Of a stretch of DNA of 64,000 bases, positions 46,254 to 56,876 are shown one piece after another. The position numbers and the translations under genes are program-made. The DNA is taken from assembly GCF_900461105.1 (NCBI RefSeq), contig NZ_UFWZ01000001.1, positions 1,364,001-1,428,000 on the forward strand, written 5' to 3'. Each line of letters starts with the position of its first letter. The stretch's first letter is position 1. The notes beneath the pieces are model-generated. The model saw only the letters and a list, made by a program, of their open reading frames with translations. It had not been told where the DNA came from and ran no database searches. The DNA comes from Clostridium putrefaciens. GTDB lineage: Bacteria; Bacillota; Clostridia; Clostridiales; Clostridiaceae.

Positions 46254-49200
46254 ATGAAGGATGTATTACACATTGGGCTAGATGTAGGATCTACTACAGT
46301 GAAAGTAGCAATTATGGATAAAAATTATAATTTAATATATGGCGATTACAGAAGACACTATTCAGATATTAAGAATTCAATCAAAGAAATTTTGACTAGT
46401 ATAAAAGACGAATATAAAGATAGCTTTGTTACTATAAATGTTACAGGATCTGGTGGGCTTTCAGTTTCAAAGTGGTTAGATATAGAGTTTGTTCAAGAAG
46501 TTGTTGCATCAACAACAACAGTAGAAAGATTGATCCCAGAAACTGATGTAGCTATAGAACTCGGTGGAGAAGATGCAAAAATAACCTATTTTAAAGGCGG
46601 AGTAGAACAAAGAATGAATGGAACATGCGCAGGCGGTACTGGTGCTTTCATAGATCAAATGGCTTCGCTTTTGCAAACAGATGCTACAGGATTGAATGAA
46701 TTATCTAAAAAACATCAACTTATATATCCTATAGCAGCTAGGTGTGGGGTATTTGCAAAGACGGACATTCAGCCACTTTTAAATGAGGGTGCTAGAAAAG
46801 AAGATTTAGCAACTTCAATCTTCCAAGCAGTAGTAAACCAAACTATAAGTGGACTTGCCTGTGGTAAACCTATAAGGGGAAATATAGCATTTTTAGGTGG
46901 GCCTTTGTACTTTTTATCAGAATTAAGAGATAGATTTAAAGAAACATTAAAGCTAGAAGATAATCAGGTTATATTCCCCGAAAACTCACAGCTGTTTGTA
47001 GCTATGGGAGCAGCTTTACATTCAGGTAAATGTAAAATAATTAGTTTTTCTAAGCTCATAAAGGGATTAGATGTATTAGATATAAATCAAAGTCATGAGG
47101 TCCAAAGGTTAATGCCTCTTTTCAAAGATGAAGATGATAAAAGGGCCTTTTATGAAAGACATAACTTAGTAGCTACAAAAAGAGGAGATCTTTCTGAATA
47201 CAAAGGAAACTGCTATTTAGGAATCGATGCAGGATCTACAACAACTAAGATTGTATTAATGGGAGAAGATAAAGAAATATTATATTCTTTTTATGGAAGC
47301 AATAAAGGAAATCCATTAAAGCTCATTACGGAGATATTAAAATATATATATAGTAAGATTCCAAAACAATCTAAAATTATAAACTCAGCAGTTACTGGAT
47401 ATGGTGAAGGCTTAATGAAGTCTGCATTTAAAATAGACATTGGAGAGATAGAAACTATAGCTCACTACAAAGCAGCAAATAATTTTCTACCCGGAGTGGA
47501 ATTTATATTAGACATTGGTGGACAAGACATGAAATGTTTAAAGGTTAAGGATGGAGTTATAAATAGCATACTTCTAAATGAAGCTTGCTCTTCTGGTTGT
47601 GGATCTTTCATTGAAACTTTTGCAAAATCCTTAGGGCTTACAGTAGAAGAATTTTCAAAAGAAGCACTTCAATCAAAAGCACCGGTAGATTTAGGCTCTA
47701 GATGTACTGTGTTTATGAATTCTAGAGTAAAACAATCCCAAAAAGAGGGTGCTACTATAGCGGATATTTCTGCAGGGCTTTCTTATTCTGTTATAAAAAA
47801 TGCTATCTTTAAGGTGATTAAGATTAGAGATCCTAAAGATATGGGTGAAAAGATAATTGTCCAAGGTGGCACCTTTTATAATGACTCAGTTTTAAGAAGT
47901 TTTGAGATGATTTCTAATAGAGAAGTTATAAGACCTGATATAGCAGGCCTTATGGGAGCCTATGGAGCCTGCATAATAGCTAAGGAAAGACATATAGAAA
48001 ATGAAGAAAGTACTTTGTTAAAAGAAGAAGAACTTTTAAGTTTTAAAGTTGAAAGTACTATGAGAAGGTGCGGACTTTGTGCAAATAATTGTTTGCTTAC
48101 GATAAATAGTTTCCCAAATGATGAAAGATTTATATCTGGTAATAGATGTGAAAGAGGAGAAGGCAAAGAGAACTTAAGTACAGAACTTCCTAACTTGTAT
48201 GAGTATAAATATAAAAGATTATTTGGTTATAAATCACTTCCGATAGAAGAAGCAAAAAGAGGAAGGGTTGGAATACCAAGGGTTCTCAATGTTTATGAAA
48301 ATTACCCGTTTTGGCATAAATTCTTTACAGAACTTAAATTTAGGGTGGAATTATCTCCAAGGTCTTCTAAAAATATATTAGACTTAGGAATGGAAACTAT
48401 ACCATCAGAATCTGTTTGTTATCCAGCAAAATTGGTACATGGACATGTTATGAGCCTTATAAACAAAGGAATTAATTTTATATTCTATCCATGTATAGCT
48501 TACGAAAGAAATGAAGTGAAAGAGGCTAATAACCATTATAATTGCCCTATAGTTACGTCTTATGGCGAAGTAATAAAAAATAATATGGATGTAATAAAAG
48601 AAAAGAATATAAATTTTAAAAACCCATTTTTATCTCTTGAAAATAAAAAACGACTTGCGAAAAGGCTCTACGATGAATTAAAAGAGTTTTCTGTAAGTTA
48701 TGCAGAAGTTATATCCGCAGTGGACAAGGCTTGGGGTGAAATGGATAATTTTAAGCAAGATATAAGAATAAAATCGGCAGAGGCACTAGAATATATAAAA
48801 AGAACAGGCAAAAAAGGTATTGTTTTAAGTGGAAGGCCTTACCACATAGATCCAGAAATAAACCATGGTATAGCCGAACTTATAAATACTTATGACATGG
48901 CGGTATTTACGGAGGACAGTGTAAGTCATCTAGGAGAAGTAGAAAGGCCACTAAGGGTAGTAGACCAATGGATGTATCATAGCAGGTTATATGCAGCAGC
49001 TAGCTTTGTTGCAACACAAGACTCATTAGAACTTGTTCAATTAACTTCCTTTGGATGTGGACTTGATGCAGTTACAACAGATCAAGTTCAAGAGATATTA
49101 GATAAAAAAGGCAAGATATATACATTGCTTAAAATAGATGAAGGAAATAACCTTGGAGCTGTAAAAATAAGATTGAGATCTCTAAAAGCTTCTATGGAGG

Positions 49201-50537
49201 AAAGAGAAAGATCTGGATATGTCCCAGTAATTAAGAATGAAACCCAAGAGAGGATACCATTTACAAAGGAAATGAAAAAAAATCATACTATATTGGCACC
49301 AGAAATGTCACCTATTCATTTTCAATTTGTAGAGACAGCTTTTAGAGCTAGTGGATATAACCTTATAGTACTACCAACAGTGGATAATGCAGCTGTTGAG
49401 GAAGGTTTAAAATATATAAATAATGATGCTTGTTATCCGTCTATAATAGTAGTAGGTCAGTTAATACAAGCTCTTAAGTCAGGCAAATATGATATTAATA
49501 ATACATCTATTATGTTAAGTCAAACAGGGGGAGGATGTAGGGCAACTAATTATATAGGATTTTTAAGAAAGGCTCTTAAAGAATCGGGATTTACAAATGT
49601 TCCTGTAGTTTCTCTAAATGCAGGAGGAATCGAAAAGAATCCTGGTTTCTCTTTAACCCCAGGGTTAATTAATAAAAGTATTATGGGTATAATTTACGGG
49701 GATTTATTAATGAGGGTTTTATATAAAGTGAGACCTTATGAGAAAATCAAAGGATCTTCTAATGAATTATATAATAAATGGGTGGAAAAGATTAAAGTAA
49801 ATGTATCAAATGGGAAGCATAAAGAGTTTAGGCAAAATATTAAAGATATAGTATATGACTTTGATAATTTAGAGATAAATAATATAGTAAAACCTAAGGT
49901 AGGGCTTGTAGGTGAAATATTAGTCAAGTTTCATCCTTCAGCAAATAATAATGTAGTAGAACTTATTGAAAGAGAGGGCGCTGAGGCTGTTATGCCAGAT
50001 TTATTAGACTTCTTTTTATATTCGTCCTATGATCAAGATTATAAATATAAATATCTTTCGGGAAGTAAGATATCTCAGATACTAGGTAACACAGCTATAA
50101 AAGCTATGGAATGTTACAGAAAAACATTAAGAGAAGTATTAGGGGAAAGTAAAAGATTCGAACCTCCAAAACACATAAAAGAACTAGCTTTTAAAGCTTC
50201 GAAAATAATATCTTTAGGTAATCAAACAGGAGAAGGTTGGTTTTTAACAGCAGAGATGATAGAACTTATAGAAGGTGGAACACAAAATATAATTTGTATG
50301 CAGCCTTTTGCATGTCTACCTAATCATGTAACTGGTAAGGGGATGATAAAGGCACTTAAAGCAAACTATCCAAAAGCTAATATAGTAGCTGTTGATTATG
50401 ATCCAGGAGCTAGCGAAGTAAACCAACTAAATAGAATAAAACTAATGCTTTCCGTAGCTTTTAAGAATGTTGAAAAACCAATTGAACCAAAGGAAATAGA
50501 GGAAAAACAACTAGTAGATCAATGTAATAAATTATAA
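46254..50537 (+). CDS. Large acyl-CoA dehydratase activase-like protein (double BadF/HgdC ATPase plus HgdB-like region)
   Basis: This 1427-residue protein is related to the ATP-driven electron donors of 2-hydroxyacyl-CoA dehydratases. The first ASKHA ATPase domain (about 1-265) has [15 protein letters not shown], cysteine in [16 protein letters not shown] and [14 protein letters not shown]. The second (about 320-580) has [32 protein letters not shown] and [15 protein letters not shown]. These paired cysteines fit an inter-subunit [4Fe-4S] cluster. At about 605-632 lies [13 protein letters not shown] plus a later Cys, then a DUF2229-like and HgdB-like region. The family is common in clostridia but its substrate is not established. 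No dehydratase subunits are adjacent. Confidence 0.88.
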   Translation: MKDVLHIGLDVGSTTVKVAIMDKNYNLIYGDYRRHYSDIKNSIKEILTSIKDEYKDSFVTINVTGSGGLSVSKWLDIEFVQEVVASTTTVERLIPETDVAIELGGEDAKITYFKGGVEQRMNGTCAGGTGAFIDQMASLLQTDATGLNELSKKHQLIYPIAARCGVFAKTDIQPLLNEGARKEDLATSIFQAVVNQTISGLACGKPIRGNIAFLGGPLYFLSELRDRFKETLKLEDNQVIFPENSQLFVAMGAALHSGKCKIISFSKLIKGLDVLDINQSHEVQRLMPLFKDEDDKRAFYERHNLVATKRGDLSEYKGNCYLGIDAGSTTTKIVLMGEDKEILYSFYGSNKGNPLKLITEILKYIYSKIPKQSKIINSAVTGYGEGLMKSAFKIDIGEIETIAHYKAANNFLPGVEFILDIGGQDMKCLKVKDGVINSILLNEACSSGCGSFIETFAKSLGLTVEEFSKEALQSKAPVDLGSRCTVFMNSRVKQSQKEGATIADISAGLSYSVIKNAIFKVIKIRDPKDMGEKIIVQGGTFYNDSVLRSFEMISNREVIRPDIAGLMGAYGACIIAKERHIENEESTLLKEEELLSFKVESTMRRCGLCANNCLLTINSFPNDERFISGNRCERGEGKENLSTELPNLYEYKYKRLFGYKSLPIEEAKRGRVGIPRVLNVYENYPFWHKFFTELKFRVELSPRSSKNILDLGMETIPSESVCYPAKLVHGHVMSLINKGINFIFYPCIAYERNEVKEANNHYNCPIVTSYGEVIKNNMDVIKEKNINFKNPFLSLENKKRLAKRLYDELKEFSVSYAEVISAVDKAWGEMDNFKQDIRIKSAEALEYIKRTGKKGIVLSGRPYHIDPEINHGIAELINTYDMAVFTEDSVSHLGEVERPLRVVDQWMYHSRLYAAASFVATQDSLELVQLTSFGCGLDAVTTDQVQEILDKKGKIYTLLKIDEGNNLGAVKIRLRSLKASMEERERSGYVPVIKNETQERIPFTKEMKKNHTILAPEMSPIHFQFVETAFRASGYNLIVLPTVDNAAVEEGLKYINNDACYPSIIVVGQLIQALKSGKYDINNTSIMLSQTGGGCRATNYIGFLRKALKESGFTNVPVVSLNAGGIEKNPGFSLTPGLINKSIMGIIYGDLLMRVLYKVRPYEKIKGSSNELYNKWVEKIKVNVSNGKHKEFRQNIKDIVYDFDNLEINNIVKPKVGLVGEILVKFHPSANNNVVELIEREGAEAVMPDLLDFFLYSSYDQDYKYKYLSGSKISQILGNTAIKAMECYRKTLREVLGESKRFEPPKHIKELAFKASKIISLGNQTGEGWFLTAEMIELIEGGTQNIICMQPFACLPNHVTGKGMIKALKANYPKANIVAVDYDPGASEVNQLNRIKLMLSVAFKNVEKPIEPKEIEEKQLVDQCNKL

Positions 50538-50540
50538 AGC

Positions 50541-50568
50541 TTGACACTAGAGGTATAAGTAATATAAT
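50541..50568 (+). promoter_or_regulatory. Promoter of the valS leader
   Basis: Consensus TTGACA (50541-50546) and TATAAT (50563-50568) separated by 16 bases, directly after the activase stop codon. It drives the T-box leader. Confidence 0.75.
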
Positions 50569-50589
50569 ATAATTATTAAAATGAATATG

Positions 50590-50826
50590 TTGCAGTGATA
50601 AAGAGGAGTAAAGAATATAGTGCTTTAAGAGAGAAAGACTCATAGGTTGAAAGGTCTTTTACGTTGCTTATTCTTGAAGGTAGCTTTTGAGCATTTTTGC
50701 TGAAAATTTAGTAAGCAAAAACGGTGCTTTGCCGTTATTATTTAAGAGCCATTTAGTTAACCGCTAAATGGGAAAAAAGGTGGTACCACGAGTCTTCGTC
50801 CTTTTATAGGAGGAGACTCTTTTTTT
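50590..50826 (+). ncRNA. T-box leader of valS
   Basis: This is a tRNA-sensing leader. Stem I includes AAGAATA pairing with TATTCTT; just after it, the likely specifier loop TGAAGGTAGC contains GTA (50680-50682), a valine codon. The antiterminator box AAGGTGGTACCACG is at 50777-50790 and would pair with the uncharged tRNA acceptor end. A terminator follows. Uncharged tRNA-Val should favour read-through into valS. The 5' end is approximate. Confidence 0.93.
50790..50826 (+). terminator. T-box terminator
   Basis: GAGTCT (50790-50795) pairs with AGACTC (50814-50819), with an inner CCT/AGG stem, then T to 50826. It shares bases with the antiterminator box, as in standard T-box attenuators. Confidence 0.9.
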
Positions 50827-50910
50827 GTACTCAAAAATAGTTGGAATTAGATATGATTTATTAAAAAAGATATTAATTTAAAATTTAAAATTTAAAAGGA
50901 GGATACAATT

Positions 50911-53553
50911 ATGGATGAAAAGAAAAACTTAGAGACGAAATATAGTCCAAAAGAATTTGAAGAAAAGATATATAAGAATTGGGAAGAAAAAGGATACTTT
51001 ACTCCTAAGGTGGATCTTAATAAAAAGGCTTATACCATAATAATGCCACCACCTAATATTACAGGAAAGTTACATTTAGGTCACGCATTAGATAATACAC
51101 TTCAAGATATGATTATAAGATTTAAAAGGATGCAAGGGTACAATGCTCTATGGCTTCCAGGAGAGGACCATGCAAGTATAGCAACAGAAGTTAAGGTAGA
51201 AAATGAACTATTAAAAAAGGGTATCAAAAAGAAAGAAATTGGTAGAGAAGCATTTTTAGAAAAGGTTTGGGAATGGACTGATGAATATAGAGATAGCATT
51301 AGATCTCAAATTAAGAAAATGGGATGTTCAGTAGACTTTACTAGAGAAAGCTTTACCATGGATGAAAGACTAAATAAGGCTGTAAAACATGTCTTTGTAA
51401 AACTTTATAATGAAGGACTTATATATCAAGGAAATAGAATAACTAACTGGTGCCCAAAATGTGTTACTGCTATTTCTGATGCGGAGATGGAACATAAGGA
51501 ACAACAAGGTAACTTCTGGCATATAAGATATCCTTTAGTTGGAACAGATAAGTTTTTAGAAATAGCAACTACAAGGCCTGAAACTATGCTTGGAGATACC
51601 GCTGTTGCTGTAAACCCAAGAGATGAGAGATATAATGATATAGTAGGTAAAATGTTATTACTACCTTTAGTAAATAGAGAAATACCTATCATTGCTGATG
51701 AGTATGTAGATATGGAATTTGGAACTGGAGCTGTTAAAATAACGCCAGCACATGATCCTAATGACTACGAAGTAGGTAAGAGGCATAACTTAAAAGAAAT
51801 AAAGATAATGGATGATAAAGGACATATAAACGAGTTCGGAGGAAAATACCAGGGCCTTGAAAGATATGAAGCTAGAAAAGCTATAGTAGAGGATTTAAAA
51901 AGTGAAGGATACCTAGTTAACATAAAGGAACATGTACACAATGTAGGATTCCATGATAGATGTGGTACAGTTGTTGAACCTATAATATCAAAACAGTGGT
52001 ATGTAAAGATGGAAAGTTTAGCAGCGCCTGCTGTAAAGGCTGTAAAGGATGGGGAGACTAAATTCATACCAGAAAGATTTGAAAAGACATATTATAACTG
52101 GATGGAAAATATACAAGATTGGTGTATATCAAGGCAACTTTGGTGGGGGCATAGGATTCCAGTTTGGTACTGTGAGTGTGGAGAAATAACAGTTAGTGAA
52201 GAAACTGTAAGCTTCTGTCCTAAATGTGGAAGTAATAATTTAAAGCAGGACTCTGATGTTCTAGATACTTGGTTTAGCTCAGCCCTTTGGCCTTTTTCAA
52301 CACTTGGATGGCCAGAAAAGACTGAAGACTTAGAGTACTTTTACCCTACAGATACATTAGTTACAGGATATGATATTATATTCTTTTGGGTAGCTAGAAT
52401 GGTATTTTCAGGAATACATAACCTTGGAGAGGTACCTTTTAAAAATGTGTTTATCCATGGTATGGTAAGAGATTCAGAAGGTAGGAAAATGTCTAAATCT
52501 CTTGGAAATGGTGTAGATCCTTTAGAAGTTATAGACGAGTATGGTGCAGATGCACTAAGATTTATGCTTGTTACAGGAAATGCTCCAGGAAATGATATAA
52601 GATTTTATCCTGAAAGAGTTGAATCTGCAAGAAACTTTGCAAATAAGATTTGGAATGCATCAAGATTTGTTATGATGAACTTAGATGAAGATTTAATGAA
52701 AGAATATAAAGATTCCAAAGAGTATACTTTAGCTGACAGATGGATATTATCTAAAATGAATTCCCTTATAAAAGAAGTAACAGAAAATATGGATAAGTTT
52801 GAACTTGGAATTGCACTTCAAAAGGTATATGATTTTATATGGATAGAATTTTGTGATTGGTATATTGAACTTGTAAAGCCTATACTTTATGGTGAAGATA
52901 AAAAGCAAAAGGCTACCACATTAAATGTATTAAAGAAGGTTTTAACTGTTTCATTACAACTACTTCATCCTGTAATGCCTTTTATTACAGAAGAGATATA
53001 TATTCACTTAGATAGTGATTATGAGTCTATAACTATATCTTCCTTTCCAGAGTATCAGGAAAGCTTAGCAGATGATAAGGCTGAAACTCAAATGACTTAT
53101 ATAGTAGAGGGTATAAGGTCCTTAAGAAATGTAAGAGCTGAGATGAATGTTATACGATCAAGAAAGACTAAAGTTCTTGCTTACGTATTAGACGAAGCTA
53201 AGGAAGCCTTTGATAATGGTAAGACTTACTTTGAAAAGTTAGCTTCTGTAAGTGAAGTTGAAATAATAAAAGACAAGGAAAATCTTCCTGAAAACTTAGT
53301 TTCATTAGTAGTTAAAGGTGGGGAATTATTTATACCTTTACTAGATTTAGTTGATAAAGAAAAAGAACTAGAAAGATTAAATAAGGAAAAGGATAAACTT
53401 GAATCTGAAATAGAAAGAACTAAAAAGAAACTTTCAAATGAAAGATTTGTATCTAAGGCACCAGAATCTGTAGTTGAAGAAGAAAAGGTTAAGGGTGAAA
53501 AATACAAATCTATGTTAGAGGCTATTTTACTTAGAATTGAAAGCTTAAACTAA
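50911..53553 (+). CDS. valS: Valyl-tRNA synthetase
   Basis: ValRS charges tRNA-Val. The class Ia signature [15 protein letters not shown] (HIGH) is near residue 50 and [16 protein letters not shown] (KMSKS) near residue 525. The editing domain includes [15 protein letters not shown] and [20 protein letters not shown] small cysteine cluster, [20 protein letters not shown], may bind zinc. The C-terminal 65 residues form a coiled coil ([18 protein letters not shown]) typical of bacterial ValRS. Length 880 is normal. AAAGGAGG precedes the ATG. Confidence 0.97.
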   Translation: MDEKKNLETKYSPKEFEEKIYKNWEEKGYFTPKVDLNKKAYTIIMPPPNITGKLHLGHALDNTLQDMIIRFKRMQGYNALWLPGEDHASIATEVKVENELLKKGIKKKEIGREAFLEKVWEWTDEYRDSIRSQIKKMGCSVDFTRESFTMDERLNKAVKHVFVKLYNEGLIYQGNRITNWCPKCVTAISDAEMEHKEQQGNFWHIRYPLVGTDKFLEIATTRPETMLGDTAVAVNPRDERYNDIVGKMLLLPLVNREIPIIADEYVDMEFGTGAVKITPAHDPNDYEVGKRHNLKEIKIMDDKGHINEFGGKYQGLERYEARKAIVEDLKSEGYLVNIKEHVHNVGFHDRCGTVVEPIISKQWYVKMESLAAPAVKAVKDGETKFIPERFEKTYYNWMENIQDWCISRQLWWGHRIPVWYCECGEITVSEETVSFCPKCGSNNLKQDSDVLDTWFSSALWPFSTLGWPEKTEDLEYFYPTDTLVTGYDIIFFWVARMVFSGIHNLGEVPFKNVFIHGMVRDSEGRKMSKSLGNGVDPLEVIDEYGADALRFMLVTGNAPGNDIRFYPERVESARNFANKIWNASRFVMMNLDEDLMKEYKDSKEYTLADRWILSKMNSLIKEVTENMDKFELGIALQKVYDFIWIEFCDWYIELVKPILYGEDKKQKATTLNVLKKVLTVSLQLLHPVMPFITEEIYIHLDSDYESITISSFPEYQESLADDKAETQMTYIVEGIRSLRNVRAEMNVIRSRKTKVLAYVLDEAKEAFDNGKTYFEKLASVSEVEIIKDKENLPENLVSLVVKGGELFIPLLDLVDKEKELERLNKEKDKLESEIERTKKKLSNERFVSKAPESVVEEEKVKGEKYKSMLEAILLRIESLN

Positions 53554-53615
53554 AAATACAAAGATCTTAATTATAGATTGCTATAAAGATATTTTAAAAT
53601 TTAATAAGACTTTTA

Positions 53616-53649
53616 AAGGTAAGAAAATGAGAAATCATTTTCTTACCTT
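53616..53649 (+). terminator. Hairpin between valS and folC
   Basis: Perfect 14-base arms AAGGTAAGAAAATG / CATTTTCTTACCTT (53616-53629, 53636-53649). An extra AAGAC/GTCTT pairing lies outside. No clean U-run follows (GGTCTTTAATT), so it may be a leaky terminator or an RNA-stability element. Confidence 0.6.
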
Positions 53650-53701
53650 AGGTCTTTAATTAATATAAATATCTTACATAAGATTAAAGGAGCTGAGGTA
53701 G

Positions 53702-55039
53702 TTGACTTGGGATAATGCAGTAGATTTTATGAGTTATGAAGAAGCTAGAAGTTATATAGATGATACAGCGAAGTTTGGAAACAACTATGGATTATCACGA
53801 ACAGAAAAAATTTTAGAACTTCTTGGAAATCCTCATAAAAAGATAAAATGTATACATGTAGCAGGCACTAATGGAAAAGGGTCTACTACGGCAATGATAA
53901 ATGAAATGATTTTTAAAAATGGGTATAAAGTAGGAATGTACACATCCCCATACCTAGAAGAATTTGAAGAAAGAATGCAAATTAATAAAGAAAATATTTC
54001 AAAGGATAATTTAAGAAAGATAATATCAAAATTATCGAAAGTAGTACATGAAGTTATTAAATTAGGCTATGAGCATCCTACAGAATTTGAGATTATAACC
54101 TGTGCTATGTATTTGTATTTTTATTTAGAAAAAGTTGATTATGCTGTAATTGAAGTAGGGCTTGGAGGAAGACTTGATTCTACTAATGTTATAACCCCCT
54201 TAATATCAGTTATAACATCTATAAGTTATGATCATATGGATATATTAGGATCAACTCTAACAGAAATTGCCACAGAAAAAGCAGGTATAATTAAAAAAGG
54301 AATACCTGTAGTGTGTTATCCTCAAAATGAGGAAGCTTTAGAAGTGATAAAAAAGAAATGTAAAAAAGAAGGCTCGGAACTTATATTAGTTAAAGAAGAT
54401 TCAGCTAAATTAATAAATGTTATAGAAAAAGAAAGTTCATTGACTCAAGCTTTAGAAATAAATACTAACAAAGATACTTATTTTATAGAATTATCTCTTT
54501 TAGGACAACATCAGATATTAAACGCTTCACTTGCCATTTCTGTTATAGAAAAGCTTTCTAGTATTGAAAATGTTGAAATAAAAAATAATACTATAATTAA
54601 TGCTCTAAAAGATGTTAAGTGGCCAGCGAGACTTGAAGTTGTAAAGTATGATAAGGGCAAGGTTATTATAGATGGGGCCCATAATATAGATGGAATTATA
54701 AAGCTTAAAGAGAGTATAAAAACCTATTTTAAATACAATAATATGATTTTAATATTAGGAATTCTTGCGGACAAGCAAGTTGATGAAATGTTAAGCAGCA
54801 TAGCTCCTATGAGCAAAAAGGTCATAACGGTAACTCCACATAGCAAAAGGGCAGAACTAGCATTAGAGTTAAAAGACCATGTAAAAAGGTATAATGAAGA
54901 TTGTGAGGCAATAGAAGATTATAAAAAGGCCTACGAAAAGGCTTTAACATATGCATCGCCAAACGATATTATAGTAATTTCAGGGTCGCTTTATATGGTT
55001 GGAGATATGAGAAAGATAATACAAAATATGAGTCTATAA
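53702..55039 (+). CDS. folC: Bifunctional folylpolyglutamate synthase / dihydrofolate synthase
   Basis: FolC adds glutamate to dihydropteroate and to folates. The Mur-ligase fold has the ATP loop CIHVAGTNGKGSTTAMI, YTSPYLEEFEERMQIN, VIEVGLGGRLDSTNVI, SYDHMDILGSTLTEIATEKAGIIK and, in the C-domain, IIDGAHNIDGIIKL. The 445-residue length fits. TTG 53702 has AAAGGAG 9 bases upstream. ATG 53729 is an alternative that would remove nine residues. It is probably cotranscribed with valS to some extent. Confidence 0.95.
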   Translation: MTWDNAVDFMSYEEARSYIDDTAKFGNNYGLSRTEKILELLGNPHKKIKCIHVAGTNGKGSTTAMINEMIFKNGYKVGMYTSPYLEEFEERMQINKENISKDNLRKIISKLSKVVHEVIKLGYEHPTEFEIITCAMYLYFYLEKVDYAVIEVGLGGRLDSTNVITPLISVITSISYDHMDILGSTLTEIATEKAGIIKKGIPVVCYPQNEEALEVIKKKCKKEGSELILVKEDSAKLINVIEKESSLTQALEINTNKDTYFIELSLLGQHQILNASLAISVIEKLSSIENVEIKNNTIINALKDVKWPARLEVVKYDKGKVIIDGAHNIDGIIKLKESIKTYFKYNNMILILGILADKQVDEMLSSIAPMSKKVITVTPHSKRAELALELKDHVKRYNEDCEAIEDYKKAYEKALTYASPNDIIVISGSLYMVGDMRKIIQNMSL

Positions 55040-55065
55040 AGAAAATTATATTATTAAAATTAAGA

Positions 55066-55114
55066 AAAAAGATGTGGTTATATTATCTAAATGAGAATAT
55101 AACCACATCTTTTT
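55066..55114 (+). terminator. Terminator of folC
   Basis: A very stable hairpin: perfect 19-base arms at 55066-55084 and 55096-55114 with an 11-base loop, A-rich at the base of the left arm and T-rich at the end of the right. Confidence 0.92.
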
Positions 55115-55189
55115 ATATTTCATTATAAACTTCAAAAGTTACATCTAATGTATTAGTTAGTAAATTAAATTATTTTTGAATGCTCCCCA

Positions 55190-55246
55190 ATTGATATAAA
55201 GTACATATAATAACTATTATATCAATGAGATAAGGATATTGATATA
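55190..55246. repeat. Three ATTGATATA motifs upstream of the propeller gene
   Basis: ATTGATATA is at 55190-55198 and 55238-55246. Its reverse complement TATATCAAT is at 55218-55226. The first and second copies form an inverted repeat around CATATAATA (55204-55212), which resembles a -10 element and also matches the sporulation SigK -10 pattern CATANNNTA. This looks like an operator array; no factor can be named. Confidence 0.5.
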
Positions 55247-55280
55247 GAAACTATCATTATAAGAAAGGAGGAGTTCTATT

Positions 55281-56168
55281 ATGGATTATCTATATATATG
55301 CAATACGGGATCTGATTCTGTTTCTAAGGTATGTTTAAAAGACTTAAAGGAAATAAAAATTAATATTAAAAGACAAAACGAACTAGTTGGACCACATGGA
55401 ATATGTCCATGGAAAAGCTATGTCATAGTGGCTAATAATTATAATAACACAATATCTATACTGGATATTGTAGAAGATAAAGAAGTGGCTAACTATTATA
55501 TAGGAGCCCATTGTAATGACTTAAAGGTATTTAAAGAATATGCTTATGTGCTTTGTGGTGAATCAAATACTTTAGTTATATTTGATTTAATAAGTAGGAA
55601 AGTTATAAGAGAACTTCCTTGTGGAAATATGCCTCACAGTATAGATATATGTAAAAGTAATGGGATAGCTGCAGTAGCAAATATGGAAGGACATGAAATA
55701 TCTATTATAGACTGTAATAAAAATGAAGTAATAAAAACTATAAGTCTTCTTGAAACTTATCCAACAAAAGTAATATTAAGTGAGGACGGAGAAAAGGTAA
55801 TAGTTTGTGAAAGTAATATGGGGGTTGATAAAAATGGAAGAATAAATATTTTAGATATAAACAAAGGTAAATCTATAGCTATCGTTGAAACAGGGAGGTG
55901 TCCTGTAGATATGTCAGTAGATTTTAAAAGGAAATTAGGGTTTGTATCTAACTTTTCAGAAGGAACTATAAGTGCTTTAGATTTAGAACATATGCAGGAG
56001 ATAAAAAAGGTATATGTAGGTGGAACACCAAGGGGAATATTACAACATAAGAAATTTTTATATGTAGGGGACAACTATAATAATATGATTATTAAATATG
56101 ATATATATAATGGCAATAAAAATGCCATTACCATAGATAAAGAACCTAATGGAATGGCATTAGTATAA
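55281..56168 (+). CDS. Cytosolic YncE-like beta-propeller protein
   Basis: A 295-residue protein built of about six to seven repeated blades of YVTN/YncE type, for example GPHGICPWKSYVIVANNYNN, MPHSIDICKSNGIAAVANME, CPVDMSVDFKRKLGFVSNFS and GTPRGILQHKKFLYVGDNYN. It has no signal peptide or membrane segment, unlike secreted propellers. Ten cysteines are spread through the blades at similar positions. No catalytic residues are recognisable, so a scaffold or ligand-binding role is plausible. AGAAAGGAGGAG precedes the ATG. It converges on the DUF4364-like gene, with only 2 bases between them. Confidence 0.8.
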   Translation: MDYLYICNTGSDSVSKVCLKDLKEIKINIKRQNELVGPHGICPWKSYVIVANNYNNTISILDIVEDKEVANYYIGAHCNDLKVFKEYAYVLCGESNTLVIFDLISRKVIRELPCGNMPHSIDICKSNGIAAVANMEGHEISIIDCNKNEVIKTISLLETYPTKVILSEDGEKVIVCESNMGVDKNGRINILDINKGKSIAIVETGRCPVDMSVDFKRKLGFVSNFSEGTISALDLEHMQEIKKVYVGGTPRGILQHKKFLYVGDNYNNMIIKYDIYNGNKNAITIDKEPNGMALV

Positions 56169-56170
56169 AC

Positions 56171-56698
56171 TTAACTGTTTATAAGAAGTTGCATTATTTT
56201 ATTATATATTTCAGAAGAATTTGATTTCCATTTATCACAAAGTGACATAGCTTGCTTATTTGAAGTAACATTTATTTTTAAATCCATAAGCATAAAGTCG
56301 TTTTCTATGGCTTTTAAGTCTACTATAAAGTTACCATTATCGTCAATGGTATAGTTAGAGGTTAGAGTAAGTTCTCTTTTTATGGTTTCTAATCTTTCTT
56401 TTATATAAGCCTCTATTACTTCTGTTTTAGAAGGAGATATTCTATCTTGAAACATAGATAGTACCTTTTCTCCTTTAGCAGACAATACCAAGACCTTTTT
56501 CTCGTTTTTTTTGTCATAGCTAATAAAAGACGATGAAATTAATTCTGTTATATATTGTTGTAGTGTAAAGTAGTTTATAAAACCATTTTCTAGAATCATT
56601 TCTGTTAATTGACTATTAGATATAGGTATCTTTATACTTTTCAATATATATAGCACCATTAATTTGTTTTCCGCTAGTTCTAAAGTGCTTTCATACAT
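56171..56698 (-). CDS. DUF4364-like protein, probable winged-helix regulator
   Basis: A 175-residue cytoplasmic protein. The N-terminal part (about 1-85) looks like a winged helix: ENKLMVLYILKSIKIPISNSQLTEMILENGFINYFTLQQYITELISSSFI and LSAKGEKVLSMF. A beta-strand pair follows (NYTIDDNGNFIVDLKAIE), then a helical tail. It resembles the clostridial DUF4364 family, which has no assigned role. The frame extends upstream to 56776, but GGGAGGGTGGG lies right before ATG 56698. The target is unknown. It is transcribed divergently from the deacetylase gene. Confidence 0.78.
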   Translation of the reverse strand: MYESTLELAENKLMVLYILKSIKIPISNSQLTEMILENGFINYFTLQQYITELISSSFISYDKKNEKKVLVLSAKGEKVLSMFQDRISPSKTEVIEAYIKERLETIKRELTLTSNYTIDDNGNFIVDLKAIENDFMLMDLKINVTSNKQAMSLCDKWKSNSSEIYNKIMQLLINS

Positions 56699-56876
56699 TA
56701 CTATTCCCACCCTCCCTTTATAAATGAAAGTGTACTTATATATTATAGCATAAAAACTATCTAAAATCCCTATCACTTTATTATTTTAAAATTAAAAAGA
56801 TATTTTAAACTTCTGAATATATGTAAGTTAATATTAATATTAATTAATATATGGAAATAGGTAGAGGAGGTTTAAT

